Shown here: in pieces, positions 18,644 to 27,562 of the stretch
How the letters are laid out: the number at the start of each line of letters is the position of its first letter
How positions within the stretch are numbered: position 1 is the first letter of the stretch
NCBI GenBank assembly: GCA_023415475.1
Contig: JAEZKL010000059.1
Coordinates: 1-64,000 of the forward strand
Direction: 5' to 3'
Length of the DNA: 64,000 nucleotides
Origin: Bacillota bacterium
GTDB taxonomy: Bacteria; Bacillota; Clostridia; Lachnospirales; Lachnospiraceae
The notes under the pieces: model-generated
What the model saw: only the letters and a program-made list of their open reading frames with translations
Told to the model about the DNA's origin: nothing
Database searches by the model: none
Translations under genes and position numbers: made by a program

Positions 18644-18700
18644 TTGCTCAATATGAAAATATCAGTTGCTCATATTGAAATTGAACTGCTCCGATGCAAA
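18644..18700 (-). promoter_or_regulatory. candidate AraC-type direct repeats before importer operon
   Basis: Three related units are visible on the + strand: TTGCTCAATATGAAAA (from 18644), TTGCTCATATTGAAAT (from 18666) and CTGCTCCGATGCAAAA (from 18686). Spacing is 20-22 bp, about two helical turns, as expected for the paired helix-turn-helix of AraC regulators. The region also overlaps the very end of the PL8 gene. Confidence 0.55.
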
Positions 18701-18705
18701 AACTT

Positions 18706-21700
18706 TTATTTATAGCGGTATTGTACCTGTATGTATGGTTTGCTATTGCTCTCCCTGCTGTAAAGCGTGCATGCAAGCCCCGCTGTTGTATCCTCTTTTA
18801 AACAGATACTCGCAATCTTATCTCCTTCATACTGTGATTGTATATATGGTGTAACATCAAAAATCCTCCATGTATTTGCCACATTATCTATATTTACTGT
18901 AGACTGCAATCCTGCCAATTCCGGCTTATTATTCCACGTAAGACCTGTCTCGGTCCAGGTATCCGTGTCTACACCATATCCATTTACATCAACATTGCTC
19001 CCGTATGTATCATCCACCTTTCCGTATATATGCAGTTTTGCAGATGATATATCGATGCTTCCCACACTGTAGATACCGCTCAGACCAAATTTCAGGTATG
19101 ACTCCCTTGTATATGACAAGTCCGGGACATTCTTAATATACAAATTGGTTTGCTTACCATAATTGATATCCGCAGATTTTCCTCCCTGCACATATGTGTC
19201 TTCCGACACATCTAATCTGGCTTCCTTATAGAATTCAATTTTCAAGTACGGCCTTACACTTGCTCCACTTTCCTTGCTGTAAAGGGTACATGACAACCCT
19301 CCTGCCGCCAAATCCTCCTTCAAGCAAAGGCTTACTATCTTGTCCCCTGAATATTGCTCCTGTACATAAGGGGTGACATCGAAAACTCTCCACGCATTAG
19401 CTGCATTGTCTACATTTACTGTTGACTGGAGACTCGATAGTGAAGGCTTGTTATTCCACGTGATTCCCATTTCAGTCCATGTGTCGTTGTCCACACCATA
19501 TGCATTCATATCTGCATTGGTCCCGTTGGAGTCGTCCACCTTTCCGTATATATACAGCTGTGCTGACGCTATACTTGTACCCGCTGCTTTACTCAAATCG
19601 AATTTCAGGTATGATTCCCGTGTGTAGGAGGCATCAGATGCATTTTTTACCACCATGACTGTTGAGTTCCCATAATTTATTTCTGCATTGGAACCACCAC
19701 GTACATATGAGTCCTCAAGGGGCAGTATCTGTAACATGCTGGCATCACTGTTTGCTTCCTCACAATATCCACTGCTGCCTATGCTGTTTACTGCTTTAAC
19801 CACATAGTAATAAGCACTTCCCACCGGTGCTGACGTGTCAGTATATCCTGGAGAGGTTAACCCTGATTTCAACAAGCTATACCCGCTCCCACTTACTCTG
19901 CTCTTATATACTTCATAGCTGCTCGCATTAAGTGCACTGTCCCAGTTCAATGACACGCTGTTGCTGTCCTGGACGGCAACAAGCCCCGTAGGTGCGTTTG
20001 GAGGAACTGCTGCATTGCTATTGTAAGAAAATTCCGCATTATAAGTTTCTCCGGTTTTGCCGCTCACATCCACCTCAAACTTAATCGTAGGCGTAAGCTG
20101 CAATACTGTAATTTCTGGATCCTTGCTTATAAGCGACACCCCATTTTTATTGAGCTCAACTGTGACCACTGACTGTTTATGTGTAGGATCCGATACCGCT
20201 AAGCTGAGCTGGCTTCCCGTATCCTTTGCCATAATGGAAGCTGCACTTTGTGAGGAGATATATTCCACTGAATCACCCGTATCTTCCCAAAAAGTTGCGC
20301 CCAACAAGCCAAGATTTATTTCCTTAACTGCTTGTACACTTGTTGTGTTTTTAACAACCTGAATATCAGGATTGCTTGCATAGGTACTTACCTGGCTGTT
20401 TGTCATTTTAGGAAGCAGTACATAGCTGTAGGTTTGATTTACCGGATCTATACCATGGTCATACCACATGGTAACATAGTTCCCTACCACTTTGATATCA
20501 ACAAAGTCAAAGGCTGCGTCAATGCCGGGTGCCTGAGTATCTCCGTTTTGAGCAAATATACCCAGCTTAACCGGTTTTGCAGAAAATCGGTTTATATATG
20601 TATATAAAGGGCTTCCCCAATTTGTGCCATCACTGCTTGCATACATGGAATAGCTGTCGCCGCTTTTATCTATCTTAAGATAAACAGCTGAACCAAAGCT
20701 GTCATTAATGCTGTTTATTGTCTGGAATGCTCCGTTTTCATTAACTGCAAGCAGTTGGTTACCGGAACTTGTATACGCCTTCGACAAATATAGATAATTG
20801 TCATCATCGAAATACACGATCAAACCTGCCTCTTGATTCTCCTGGGTAGGAGAAAAGTCCAGCTTTGTTGTAATAACATAGTCTCCCGTAGGTACATTTT
20901 TTAATAGAATGTTCTTTGATGTGTTTACCGCTTCTGCTAGTGTCCCATTCTGGGTTGTGAGACATAATCCAGTACCGTCAAGGGACCATTTTGAGTTATC
21001 TTGCCTTACCCATCCCCACTCTGCATTGATAATGGTGCTGTTAAAATTATCGCTATAAGTATTTGAGGTTCTCATTGCAGAAATGTCCTGCGCTCTTTCC
21101 TCTCTTAATCCTGTTAACGACGTACCACCGGGAAAATAGTAGCCACCGGTGCCTTCCAAATACGCCCATTCTACATCGCTTATAGTTTCGGACCAGCCAT
21201 CGTTTACAGGCTTTTCTATACCGTTCACAATCAAAGCATTACTTCCATCACTGTTAATCGGCCGATTCTCAACTACTGTTTCGATAGTCCTTCCGGAAGT
21301 ACTGTTAATTCCAGCGCCTAATGCAACAACTTCATCATCGAACATGAACCATGATTTCTTTGCAGATACATTCATATTGGAATAATGATGCTGTTGAAAA
21401 TCCATGCTCGATAAACCATAGGTTTTTTCGAACTCAACACCGCCAGCAAAAGCCTTAGAACTTCTCGTACCATTTGAAGCATTCGGTCTGTTTACATCCC
21501 TGTCTACCGTAGTGCCAGGCATACGGTGGTGATCGACAGTAAAGAAGTAATTATTCATATAGTCAAGGGGATCCGTATATAGGTATGTCATTCCGTCAGC
21601 CTGGTACCATCCACGTACATTTTCTCCACTAAAAGATTCTACATTTGCCACTCTACTGGAATGCATACGTAGGGCAAATGTCCATTCAGGACGGCGGTGT

Positions 21701-22926
21701 ACTGCTGTATCCTGATGATAAAACTGGAAGTTTCCAGTCAATTCAGAACGTGTAGCTACCGCAGCATCGTCCATAATCGTTTTTGCTCTGTTATATCCCC
21801 ATATGTTTACATACGAACTGTAATATGTACTTTCATCGCTATTTTGCAGATGATATTTTAGCAAGCCTTTCATGTCGGCTGCATACGGATTTCCACTAAG
21901 TTCAATGAGTAAAGGTATACATGCTAAAAAAGCACCTCCCGTAAGATATCCTTCACTTTTAGTTACAATGCTTCTTCCCCTTGTCGCATGCAGCTTTTGC
22001 CCTTTGTATAAATTGGGCTCTACCGCTTTAAAAATCCATTCATATATATTATTCCTATCCGGTGAATCATTATCCCAGCTTGAACCGCTTAGAAGCCACA
22101 TCAGCCTACTTGCACTCATCAAAAGAGCTTCTCCATACCCTCCAAGGTAGGGGAAACCTCCAGATGTTGCACTATACCAGTGATCGATGTATGACCCGTC
22201 TTCATAAAAGCCATTTCCGGAAGTTACATAAGGGAAACAATCATCTAACCCGTCAGACCCCTCCTGTATTTTTGACGAATTCTTCGTTATTATGCCAAGT
22301 AATGTAATAATCATACTTACATCCGCCCTGTTTGCAGAGGTCATGGATACAGTGGGTGTAAAATGGTTAATAGCATTCATATAATTATTTTTTTGAGTGT
22401 CATTCAGATGATCGTAAAGCATAATTGCAGTGTCTTCAAGATCCTTTGGAATACCAATCTGCCATTCCCACCAATTCCCATATTGTGTGATATTTTCATT
22501 GTACCGATTAATGTACAGCCAGTCCAATCCACTTTTTATATCATTCAGCAGGTCTGAGTTACCGTAATAACTTGAGCCGTATGTCGCCCAGCCGGAAGCC
22601 ATTGCTTTCAGCCGTTTTGAAATTGTATTTATGTAGCCGGGGGCTGTGAGACTCGTTGCAACACAATCGTCCCAGGTCTTATCAGCATTCATCAAGCCCC
22701 AGTACTTTTCAGTATCGGCTTCGATTAAGCGAAGCTTTGCGGCAATCACGACGTCATTGGGATCATATGATGTTCCGCCCGTAATAAATTCCAGATACTT
22801 TAGCCTCAGATCATCATATTCATCAGCTGCATAAACAACCCTGGTATTAGGAATACCCGACAGTGATGTCAAAGTTAACACCAAGCATAAAAGCAGTGAC
22901 ATTATTTTCCTGTGCCTATTTAACAT
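18706..22926 (-). CDS. secreted PL8 family lyase with inserted beta-sandwich, FN3 and two DNRLRE domains
   Basis: A 1406-residue exported lyase of the hyaluronate/chondroitin/xanthan lyase family. GAGGAGG lies six bases before the ATG at 22926. A signal peptide covers about residues 1-34. The alpha/alpha toroid (~35-390) holds NWWEWQIG, SANRADVSMI (catalytic Asn), DGSYIDHWYS...YLGGYGEALL (His and Tyr) and ATRGRSIV. The central beta domain (~400-620, YFFTVDHHRMPGTT) is interrupted by a ~190-residue jelly-roll-like module (~625-815) before MWYDHGIDPVNQTYSYVLLP resumes it. An FN3 module (~980-1063) and two ~170-residue DNRLRE repeats follow. Context with GH88 UGL points to hyaluronan or chondroitin. 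No cell-wall anchor is seen. Confidence 0.9.
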   Translation of the reverse strand: MLNRHRKIMSLLLCLVLTLTSLSGIPNTRVVYAADEYDDLRLKYLEFITGGTSYDPNDVVIAAKLRLIEADTEKYWGLMNADKTWDDCVATSLTAPGYINTISKRLKAMASGWATYGSSYYGNSDLLNDIKSGLDWLYINRYNENITQYGNWWEWQIGIPKDLEDTAIMLYDHLNDTQKNNYMNAINHFTPTVSMTSANRADVSMIITLLGIITKNSSKIQEGSDGLDDCFPYVTSGNGFYEDGSYIDHWYSATSGGFPYLGGYGEALLMSASRLMWLLSGSSWDNDSPDRNNIYEWIFKAVEPNLYKGQKLHATRGRSIVTKSEGYLTGGAFLACIPLLIELSGNPYAADMKGLLKYHLQNSDESTYYSSYVNIWGYNRAKTIMDDAAVATRSELTGNFQFYHQDTAVHRRPEWTFALRMHSSRVANVESFSGENVRGWYQADGMTYLYTDPLDYMNNYFFTVDHHRMPGTTVDRDVNRPNASNGTRSSKAFAGGVEFEKTYGLSSMDFQQHHYSNMNVSAKKSWFMFDDEVVALGAGINSTSGRTIETVVENRPINSDGSNALIVNGIEKPVNDGWSETISDVEWAYLEGTGGYYFPGGTSLTGLREERAQDISAMRTSNTYSDNFNSTIINAEWGWVRQDNSKWSLDGTGLCLTTQNGTLAEAVNTSKNILLKNVPTGDYVITTKLDFSPTQENQEAGLIVYFDDDNYLYLSKAYTSSGNQLLAVNENGAFQTINSINDSFGSAVYLKIDKSGDSYSMYASSDGTNWGSPLYTYINRFSAKPVKLGIFAQNGDTQAPGIDAAFDFVDIKVVGNYVTMWYDHGIDPVNQTYSYVLLPKMTNSQVSTYASNPDIQVVKNTTSVQAVKEINLGLLGATFWEDTGDSVEYISSQSAASIMAKDTGSQLSLAVSDPTHKQSVVTVELNKNGVSLISKDPEITVLQLTPTIKFEVDVSGKTGETYNAEFSYNSNAAVPPNAPTGLVAVQDSNSVSLNWDSALNASSYEVYKSRVSGSGYSLLKSGLTSPGYTDTSAPVGSAYYYVVKAVNSIGSSGYCEEANSDASMLQILPLEDSYVRGGSNAEINYGNSTVMVVKNASDASYTRESYLKFDLSKAAGTSIASAQLYIYGKVDDSNGTNADMNAYGVDNDTWTEMGITWNNKPSLSSLQSTVNVDNAANAWRVFDVTPYVQEQYSGDKIVSLCLKEDLAAGGLSCTLYSKESGASVRPYLKIEFYKEARLDVSEDTYVQGGKSADINYGKQTNLYIKNVPDLSYTRESYLKFGLSGIYSVGSIDISSAKLHIYGKVDDTYGSNVDVNGYGVDTDTWTETGLTWNNKPELAGLQSTVNIDNVANTWRIFDVTPYIQSQYEGDKIASICLKEDTTAGLACTLYSRESNSKPYIQVQYRYK
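18709..19725. repeat. tandem duplication encoding two DNRLRE domains
   Basis: Two ~510-bp halves (18709-19218 and 19219-19725) encode similar domains. Shared segments include YTRESYLKF, YIYGKVDD/HIYGKVDD, TWTE and WNNKP. They probably bind carbohydrate or the cell surface. Confidence 0.8.
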
Positions 22927-22983
22927 AAATTTCCTCCTCATGTTTTTTGATTTTATTAATTAAACTTAATCTTAGTTTGTAAT

Positions 22984-23056
22984 ATGCTCAGAGTCAATGT
23001 TCTGCAATTGAAATACCCTGCTCATATAGAAATAAGAAGTTGCTAATATCATAACC
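22984..23056. promoter_or_regulatory. candidate AraC-type sites between PL8 gene and regulator gene
   Basis: Motifs like those at 18644 occur here: CTGCTCATATAGAAAT (23018) and TTGCTAATATCATAAC (23040), spaced 22 bp, with weaker matches near 22984 and 23002. The site lies in the divergent region serving the PL8 gene (minus) and the AraC regulator (plus). Confidence 0.5.
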
Positions 23057-23141
23057 ACATTGCCATTTTTAAAAATGCTCCCTTTTGTGAGTTGATTTTG
23101 TAATATACACTCTATATAATAAAACCAACGAGGAGGCATGT

Positions 23142-25493
23142 ATGATGAAGATTAATTTTCCCAATAGCTTTTTGGCACGTAAAAGCTTCTTTTTAAGATT
23201 TCTGCGTTCTTATCTGGTTGTGTTGTTGATTCCATTTACTGCAATTACAATTATGTATTCCAATGCACAGAAAACCTTACAAGAAGAGATCCTCTCCTCC
23301 AATGCCAGCCGTTTAAATCAATTTGTTAATATCCTTGATATTGAATTAGATAATATGGCTGAAAAAGCTTCCCAAATCCTTAGTAGCGGAATCGTGCGCA
23401 AGCAGGTTATTACCCCTAATTCCCTCTCACTGCCTTCCTACTCTTATGGGATTATTGAGGTTAAGAATTATCTTAAAGAGCTTCCCATGGATGACTTTTC
23501 TGATATATTTGTTTATATTCCCCGGCAGGATCGAATCATCTCTGCCCAATACTCCAGTCTTAATAGTCAGGAGTATTATGATACCTACTACCGGGCAGCT
23601 TATCGCAGACTTCCGGACAAAGAGAATAATTATGAGGCTTTCCGTCAGGCTTTACAGCCAGATATTCTGGTCCCGCAGTTGATTTCTCTGGGTCTGGCGC
23701 AGTCCTCTGGCTCCCCCTCCCTTGGAGTTGTTCTCTCCACCAATTATTCCGTATTCAAGAAACAGGGTGATGTTACCGTAGTTCTAACCCTTCAATCAAA
23801 GCTTCTTGATACTCTGATTAAAAATGCAATGGATCATAATAACGGTTCTATTCTTATCTATAATGCTCAGAACCAGCTTCTGGTATCTACGGCTCTGGAG
23901 AAGCCTAATATTGATCCTTCAAAATATACTGGAAATCAAGATAATATCTATTATGATACCATATATGATGAGGACTACATATTGCAGCTTTTCGAATCCA
24001 AGGTGTTGGATTGTACTTATGTATCCCTCATCCCTAATGATGTCTTCTGGGAGAAATCAAACAACATGAGAACCATTCACATCACCGGAATCCTTCTCAG
24101 TATACTTGTTGGAATCCTGCTTTCCTGGATGATGGCGAGACATAGTTATCATCCTATTCACTCCATCGTCCATACACTTCACGATAAATCGAATATGCCC
24201 TACGATCTGAAGCAAAAGAGTGAACTGGATTATATACAGGACGTAGTTATGAAGACCTTCACAGAAAACAATATCTTAAGTCATCGGATTAAAAACAGCA
24301 AGAATAATCTGTTTGAAGAATTCCTACTACATGCAATGCAGGGTACTTTATATAGCAGAAAGTATCTTGATGAAGAGATGGATCAATTAACGCAGAATTT
24401 TATATCAAATAACTTCAGTGTCTTAATGATCAATATTGATTCTGCCAACGATACCATTACTGGAGCATTAAGCGGTAATGATGGTCAGCGTGTCCTCTCC
24501 TTTATCATTGGTAATGTGATGCAGGAGCTGTGTGCCGCTAATCATCGTGGATTTATTATCAACCTGAGAACCAATTTGTATGCAGTTATTTTTAATATCT
24601 CTGCTGATATCCCGCTAAGTAACTACACTGGGGAGGCCATGGAGATTGGACATGCATTTCAGCATTTTATCAAGGATCACTTTGAGATTGTTTCAACAAT
24701 CTCTATCGGTAATCCAGTAGAAGGTGTAAATCAGATTAGCCAGTCCTATCGGCAAGCTCTTGATGCGTTGGAATACCGCTATCTGCTCGGCAAGGGTAGT
24801 ATCATTCCTTATCAAGATATTACAATGAAGAAATTCTCCGATCATAACGCCTTTGATTCGAAGGTTTCCATGATAATGTTCCAATATGTGAAGGATAACG
24901 CAGTTGAGGATACCACAGATCTGATCCGCCAAATCATTCAGCACGCAGGCATTGACAGCAATTCCTCCCTAACTGTGATTGAATGTTTTAAGTACGACTT
25001 AATCAATACAGTTAACAAGATTATATTTGAGATAGAAGCAGTGGAATTGGAAAAAAAGAAGCATTTAATATCCGGATTAATTCAAGCAGAAACCTTTGAG
25101 GAATTCCAGACCATGCTGAGTGCATGTCTGGTGGATTTGAGAGTTTACCGTGAGGCAAATCAAGAGCAGTTCACCATATGTGATAAAGCAGAAGAGCTCA
25201 TTCGTGAATGCTATATGGACGCTAACCTGAATAATAATATCATAGCCGATAAGCTGGACATTACGCCCTCTTACCTCTCGAAGATGTTCAAGGATAAAAA
25301 GAATATCAGCCTTCTTGATTACCTCAACAAGATTAGGTTATCCCACGCGAAGCAATATCTGAAGGAGACCAGCCTTACCATGGAGGAAATTGCGTCCAAA
25401 ACTGGTTTCATTAGTGACAGTGCCCTCATTAAGGCATTTAAAAAATATGAAGGTGTGACTCCCGGTTCTTACCGAAGACTGATGAGTAATTAA
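23142..25493 (+). CDS. membrane-anchored AraC family sensor-regulator
   Basis: A 783-residue regulator. TM1 lies near residues 22-42 and TM2 near 310-332, enclosing a ~270-residue extracellular sensor of Cache type. The cytoplasmic part has a diverged regulatory region (~380-560) and a C-terminal AraC domain (~685-783) with NNIIADKLDITPSYLSKMFK and LTMEEIASKTGFISDSALI, ending KKYEGVTPGSYRR. AGGAGG precedes the start. Such one-component membrane AraC proteins typically sit beside LplABC-type importers and sense extracellular sugars. It is divergent from the PL8 gene, and shared direct repeats make it the likely regulator of the whole locus. Ligand is inferred to be a lyase product. Confidence 0.9.
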   Translation: MMKINFPNSFLARKSFFLRFLRSYLVVLLIPFTAITIMYSNAQKTLQEEILSSNASRLNQFVNILDIELDNMAEKASQILSSGIVRKQVITPNSLSLPSYSYGIIEVKNYLKELPMDDFSDIFVYIPRQDRIISAQYSSLNSQEYYDTYYRAAYRRLPDKENNYEAFRQALQPDILVPQLISLGLAQSSGSPSLGVVLSTNYSVFKKQGDVTVVLTLQSKLLDTLIKNAMDHNNGSILIYNAQNQLLVSTALEKPNIDPSKYTGNQDNIYYDTIYDEDYILQLFESKVLDCTYVSLIPNDVFWEKSNNMRTIHITGILLSILVGILLSWMMARHSYHPIHSIVHTLHDKSNMPYDLKQKSELDYIQDVVMKTFTENNILSHRIKNSKNNLFEEFLLHAMQGTLYSRKYLDEEMDQLTQNFISNNFSVLMINIDSANDTITGALSGNDGQRVLSFIIGNVMQELCAANHRGFIINLRTNLYAVIFNISADIPLSNYTGEAMEIGHAFQHFIKDHFEIVSTISIGNPVEGVNQISQSYRQALDALEYRYLLGKGSIIPYQDITMKKFSDHNAFDSKVSMIMFQYVKDNAVEDTTDLIRQIIQHAGIDSNSSLTVIECFKYDLINTVNKIIFEIEAVELEKKKHLISGLIQAETFEEFQTMLSACLVDLRVYREANQEQFTICDKAEELIRECYMDANLNNNIIADKLDITPSYLSKMFKDKKNISLLDYLNKIRLSHAKQYLKETSLTMEEIASKTGFISDSALIKAFKKYEGVTPGSYRRLMSN

Positions 25494-25735
25494 TTATAGC
25501 AAAATGAATGCAGGCATCATCTCCCCATAGCTCACCTTTTATCCCAAATATGTGAGTATTACGGTAGCATTCATTACTTAAAGCAGATACAGAAAAGAGA
25601 ACGGGTACTAGAAGACGAGGTACTAGATGACGGGAACACTTGAATTTTTTAATCAAAAAAAGTATAATAATTTAGTAATATAATACAAAATTATACAATA
25701 GTGGTATATGTTGTCTTGGTTAGGAGTGATGAACC

Positions 25736-27562
25736 ATGGCCTGGAAGAGGTACGCACGTGTCATATTACCGGTAATATTCGCTATGCTCATTATCCTGGG
25801 GGTCATTTTGCGTTCTCATGTGCTAGTCGGCAAGCCACCTACTGTCAAAAGTGGGATTTTAAACCTTGCGGACTGGAAAGGGGATACCGTATTTGAGATA
25901 ACCGGAGAATGGGAGTTTTACTGGGATAAGCTGTTAACCGAGCAAGATTTTAGAACAAGCACCCAGGCTCCTATACTCGTGAAAGCCCCAGCCAAATGGA
26001 ACAACTACGAGATAAATGGTGGCAAACTGCCTGGAAAGGGCAGCGCAACTTATCGTATCCTTGTTACTGAAGCAGCAGCGGGCACGGAATATGGGATGCG
26101 AATTCAAGATATGGCAACCAGCTACCGTTTATACATAGATGACACTCTCATTGCTCAAAGTGGCAGCTTCGGTGATAGTGAGTCCGCACCTGCTTCTGAC
26201 TATCGTCCACAGCTTGTATCCTTTACTACTAAAAGCGACCGTTTTGACGTAGTGTTACAGGTAAGCAATGATTTCCACGGACTGGGAGGCATGTGGCAAC
26301 CCATCATATTCGGAACCAGTCAGCAGGTTGCTACGTTTGACAGATGGCTTTCCTCCATTGTCACGTCAGCTATTGCGGGGCTCATTGTATCTTGTTTGAT
26401 TTTTTTTATTTTCTTTATCGCTCAGCGCAGGGAAAAAGATACTTTGATTTTGACGGTTCTTGGTTTAATCATCATCCTTCGGCTTTCCATCATCGGTGAT
26501 GTTGTATTTACAAGGTTATTCCCGAAAACCCCCATTGCATGGTTAAGCTGGATTGACTTTTTGACCATGCCCTGGGCACAGTTTTTGTTGCTGTTTTTGA
26601 TCTATTCTATGTATGGAAACCTTGTTCGTAAATGGCAGGTTACCGTTCTTTTTATCTATACCGTTGCCGTATCATTATTCATCCTCCTATTCCCACTAGA
26701 CCTTACTACTTCGGCGTACATGGTAATGAACTATATCCTACTGCTGGTAATGATCGCTGTCGTTCTGCTGCTCACGCGTGTGGCATGGCGCGGTCGGGAG
26801 GGAGCAACGGTTTTACTTGCTGCGAATTGGCTGATTTTACTGTTTATTTGTTATCAAATGTTCGTACCGGACTTCTCGATCGTATTCTATTTAATAAAAA
26901 ACTCCGGTTTTGAATATCTGGTATTCATTTTTGCACAGATGATTGTAGTAGCCCTACGTTACCGGCAGGCACAAAGATTAGAGATTGCTCACTTAAAAGG
27001 GCAGCTACGCCCGCATTTTATTCATAATGCGCTGACCTCAATCATCTCTATTTCCCGCAAGGACCCCGAGCGAGCCCGTGAGCTGTTGGTGGATTTCAGC
27101 AGTTATCTTCGAGGCTTTTACGATTATGACCGTGATGAGTTGGTTTCAATTGAACAGGAGATGGAGCTGGTGTGCGCCTATACCTCGCTAGAGCAAGCAC
27201 GGTTCGGAGATAAATTCCATCTGGACTGTGATTTTGAAGTACATAATTTTCTTCTGCCATCCTTGTCGCTGCAACCACTAGTGGAAAATGCCCTGGTCCA
27301 TGGATTGCGGGAAAAGGATAGTGGCGGTACGGTCACCGTATATACCAGAAGGATGATGAACGGCAGGGTGCGCCTCGGTGTCCGGGATGACGGTTTGGGC
27401 TTTCCCTCTCAAAACGCCTCAAAACGCAAAGGGATCGGAATCGAAAATATTAATCACCGCTTGGCACGACTTTACCGTACTTCCCTTGTATACCTGGCAC
27501 CGGAGGGCGGAGGATGTGAAGTATATTTTGAAATTCCTTATAAGGAGGCTGAGAATTATTAA
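25736..27562 (+). CDS. LytS-like sensor histidine kinase with 7TMR-DISM-like sensor
   Basis: A 608-residue membrane kinase. TM1 is near residues 8-27, followed by a ~175-residue extracellular jelly-roll-like domain (ATYRILVTEAAAGTEYGMRI) and a multi-helix membrane block (~205-400), the 7TMR-DISM arrangement. The kinase core is of the LytS/YehU group: phospho-His in LKGQLRPHFIHNALTSIISI (His near 427), N-box LSLQPLVENALVHGL, and glycine boxes RDDGLGF and GIGIENINHRLARLY. AGGAGTGATG lies before the ATG at 25736. Its stop overlaps the start of the response regulator gene, so they form one unit. A 69-bp piece of this gene is repeated at 11475. Confidence 0.9.
   Translation: MAWKRYARVILPVIFAMLIILGVILRSHVLVGKPPTVKSGILNLADWKGDTVFEITGEWEFYWDKLLTEQDFRTSTQAPILVKAPAKWNNYEINGGKLPGKGSATYRILVTEAAAGTEYGMRIQDMATSYRLYIDDTLIAQSGSFGDSESAPASDYRPQLVSFTTKSDRFDVVLQVSNDFHGLGGMWQPIIFGTSQQVATFDRWLSSIVTSAIAGLIVSCLIFFIFFIAQRREKDTLILTVLGLIIILRLSIIGDVVFTRLFPKTPIAWLSWIDFLTMPWAQFLLLFLIYSMYGNLVRKWQVTVLFIYTVAVSLFILLFPLDLTTSAYMVMNYILLLVMIAVVLLLTRVAWRGREGATVLLAANWLILLFICYQMFVPDFSIVFYLIKNSGFEYLVFIFAQMIVVALRYRQAQRLEIAHLKGQLRPHFIHNALTSIISISRKDPERARELLVDFSSYLRGFYDYDRDELVSIEQEMELVCAYTSLEQARFGDKFHLDCDFEVHNFLLPSLSLQPLVENALVHGLREKDSGGTVTVYTRRMMNGRVRLGVRDDGLGFPSQNASKRKGIGIENINHRLARLYRTSLVYLAPEGGGCEVYFEIPYKEAENY

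Noticed and set aside
27378..27554. Upstream extension of the response regulator frame
   Set aside because: It overlaps the kinase ATP-binding region in another frame and encodes no receiver sequence; it is open by chance.
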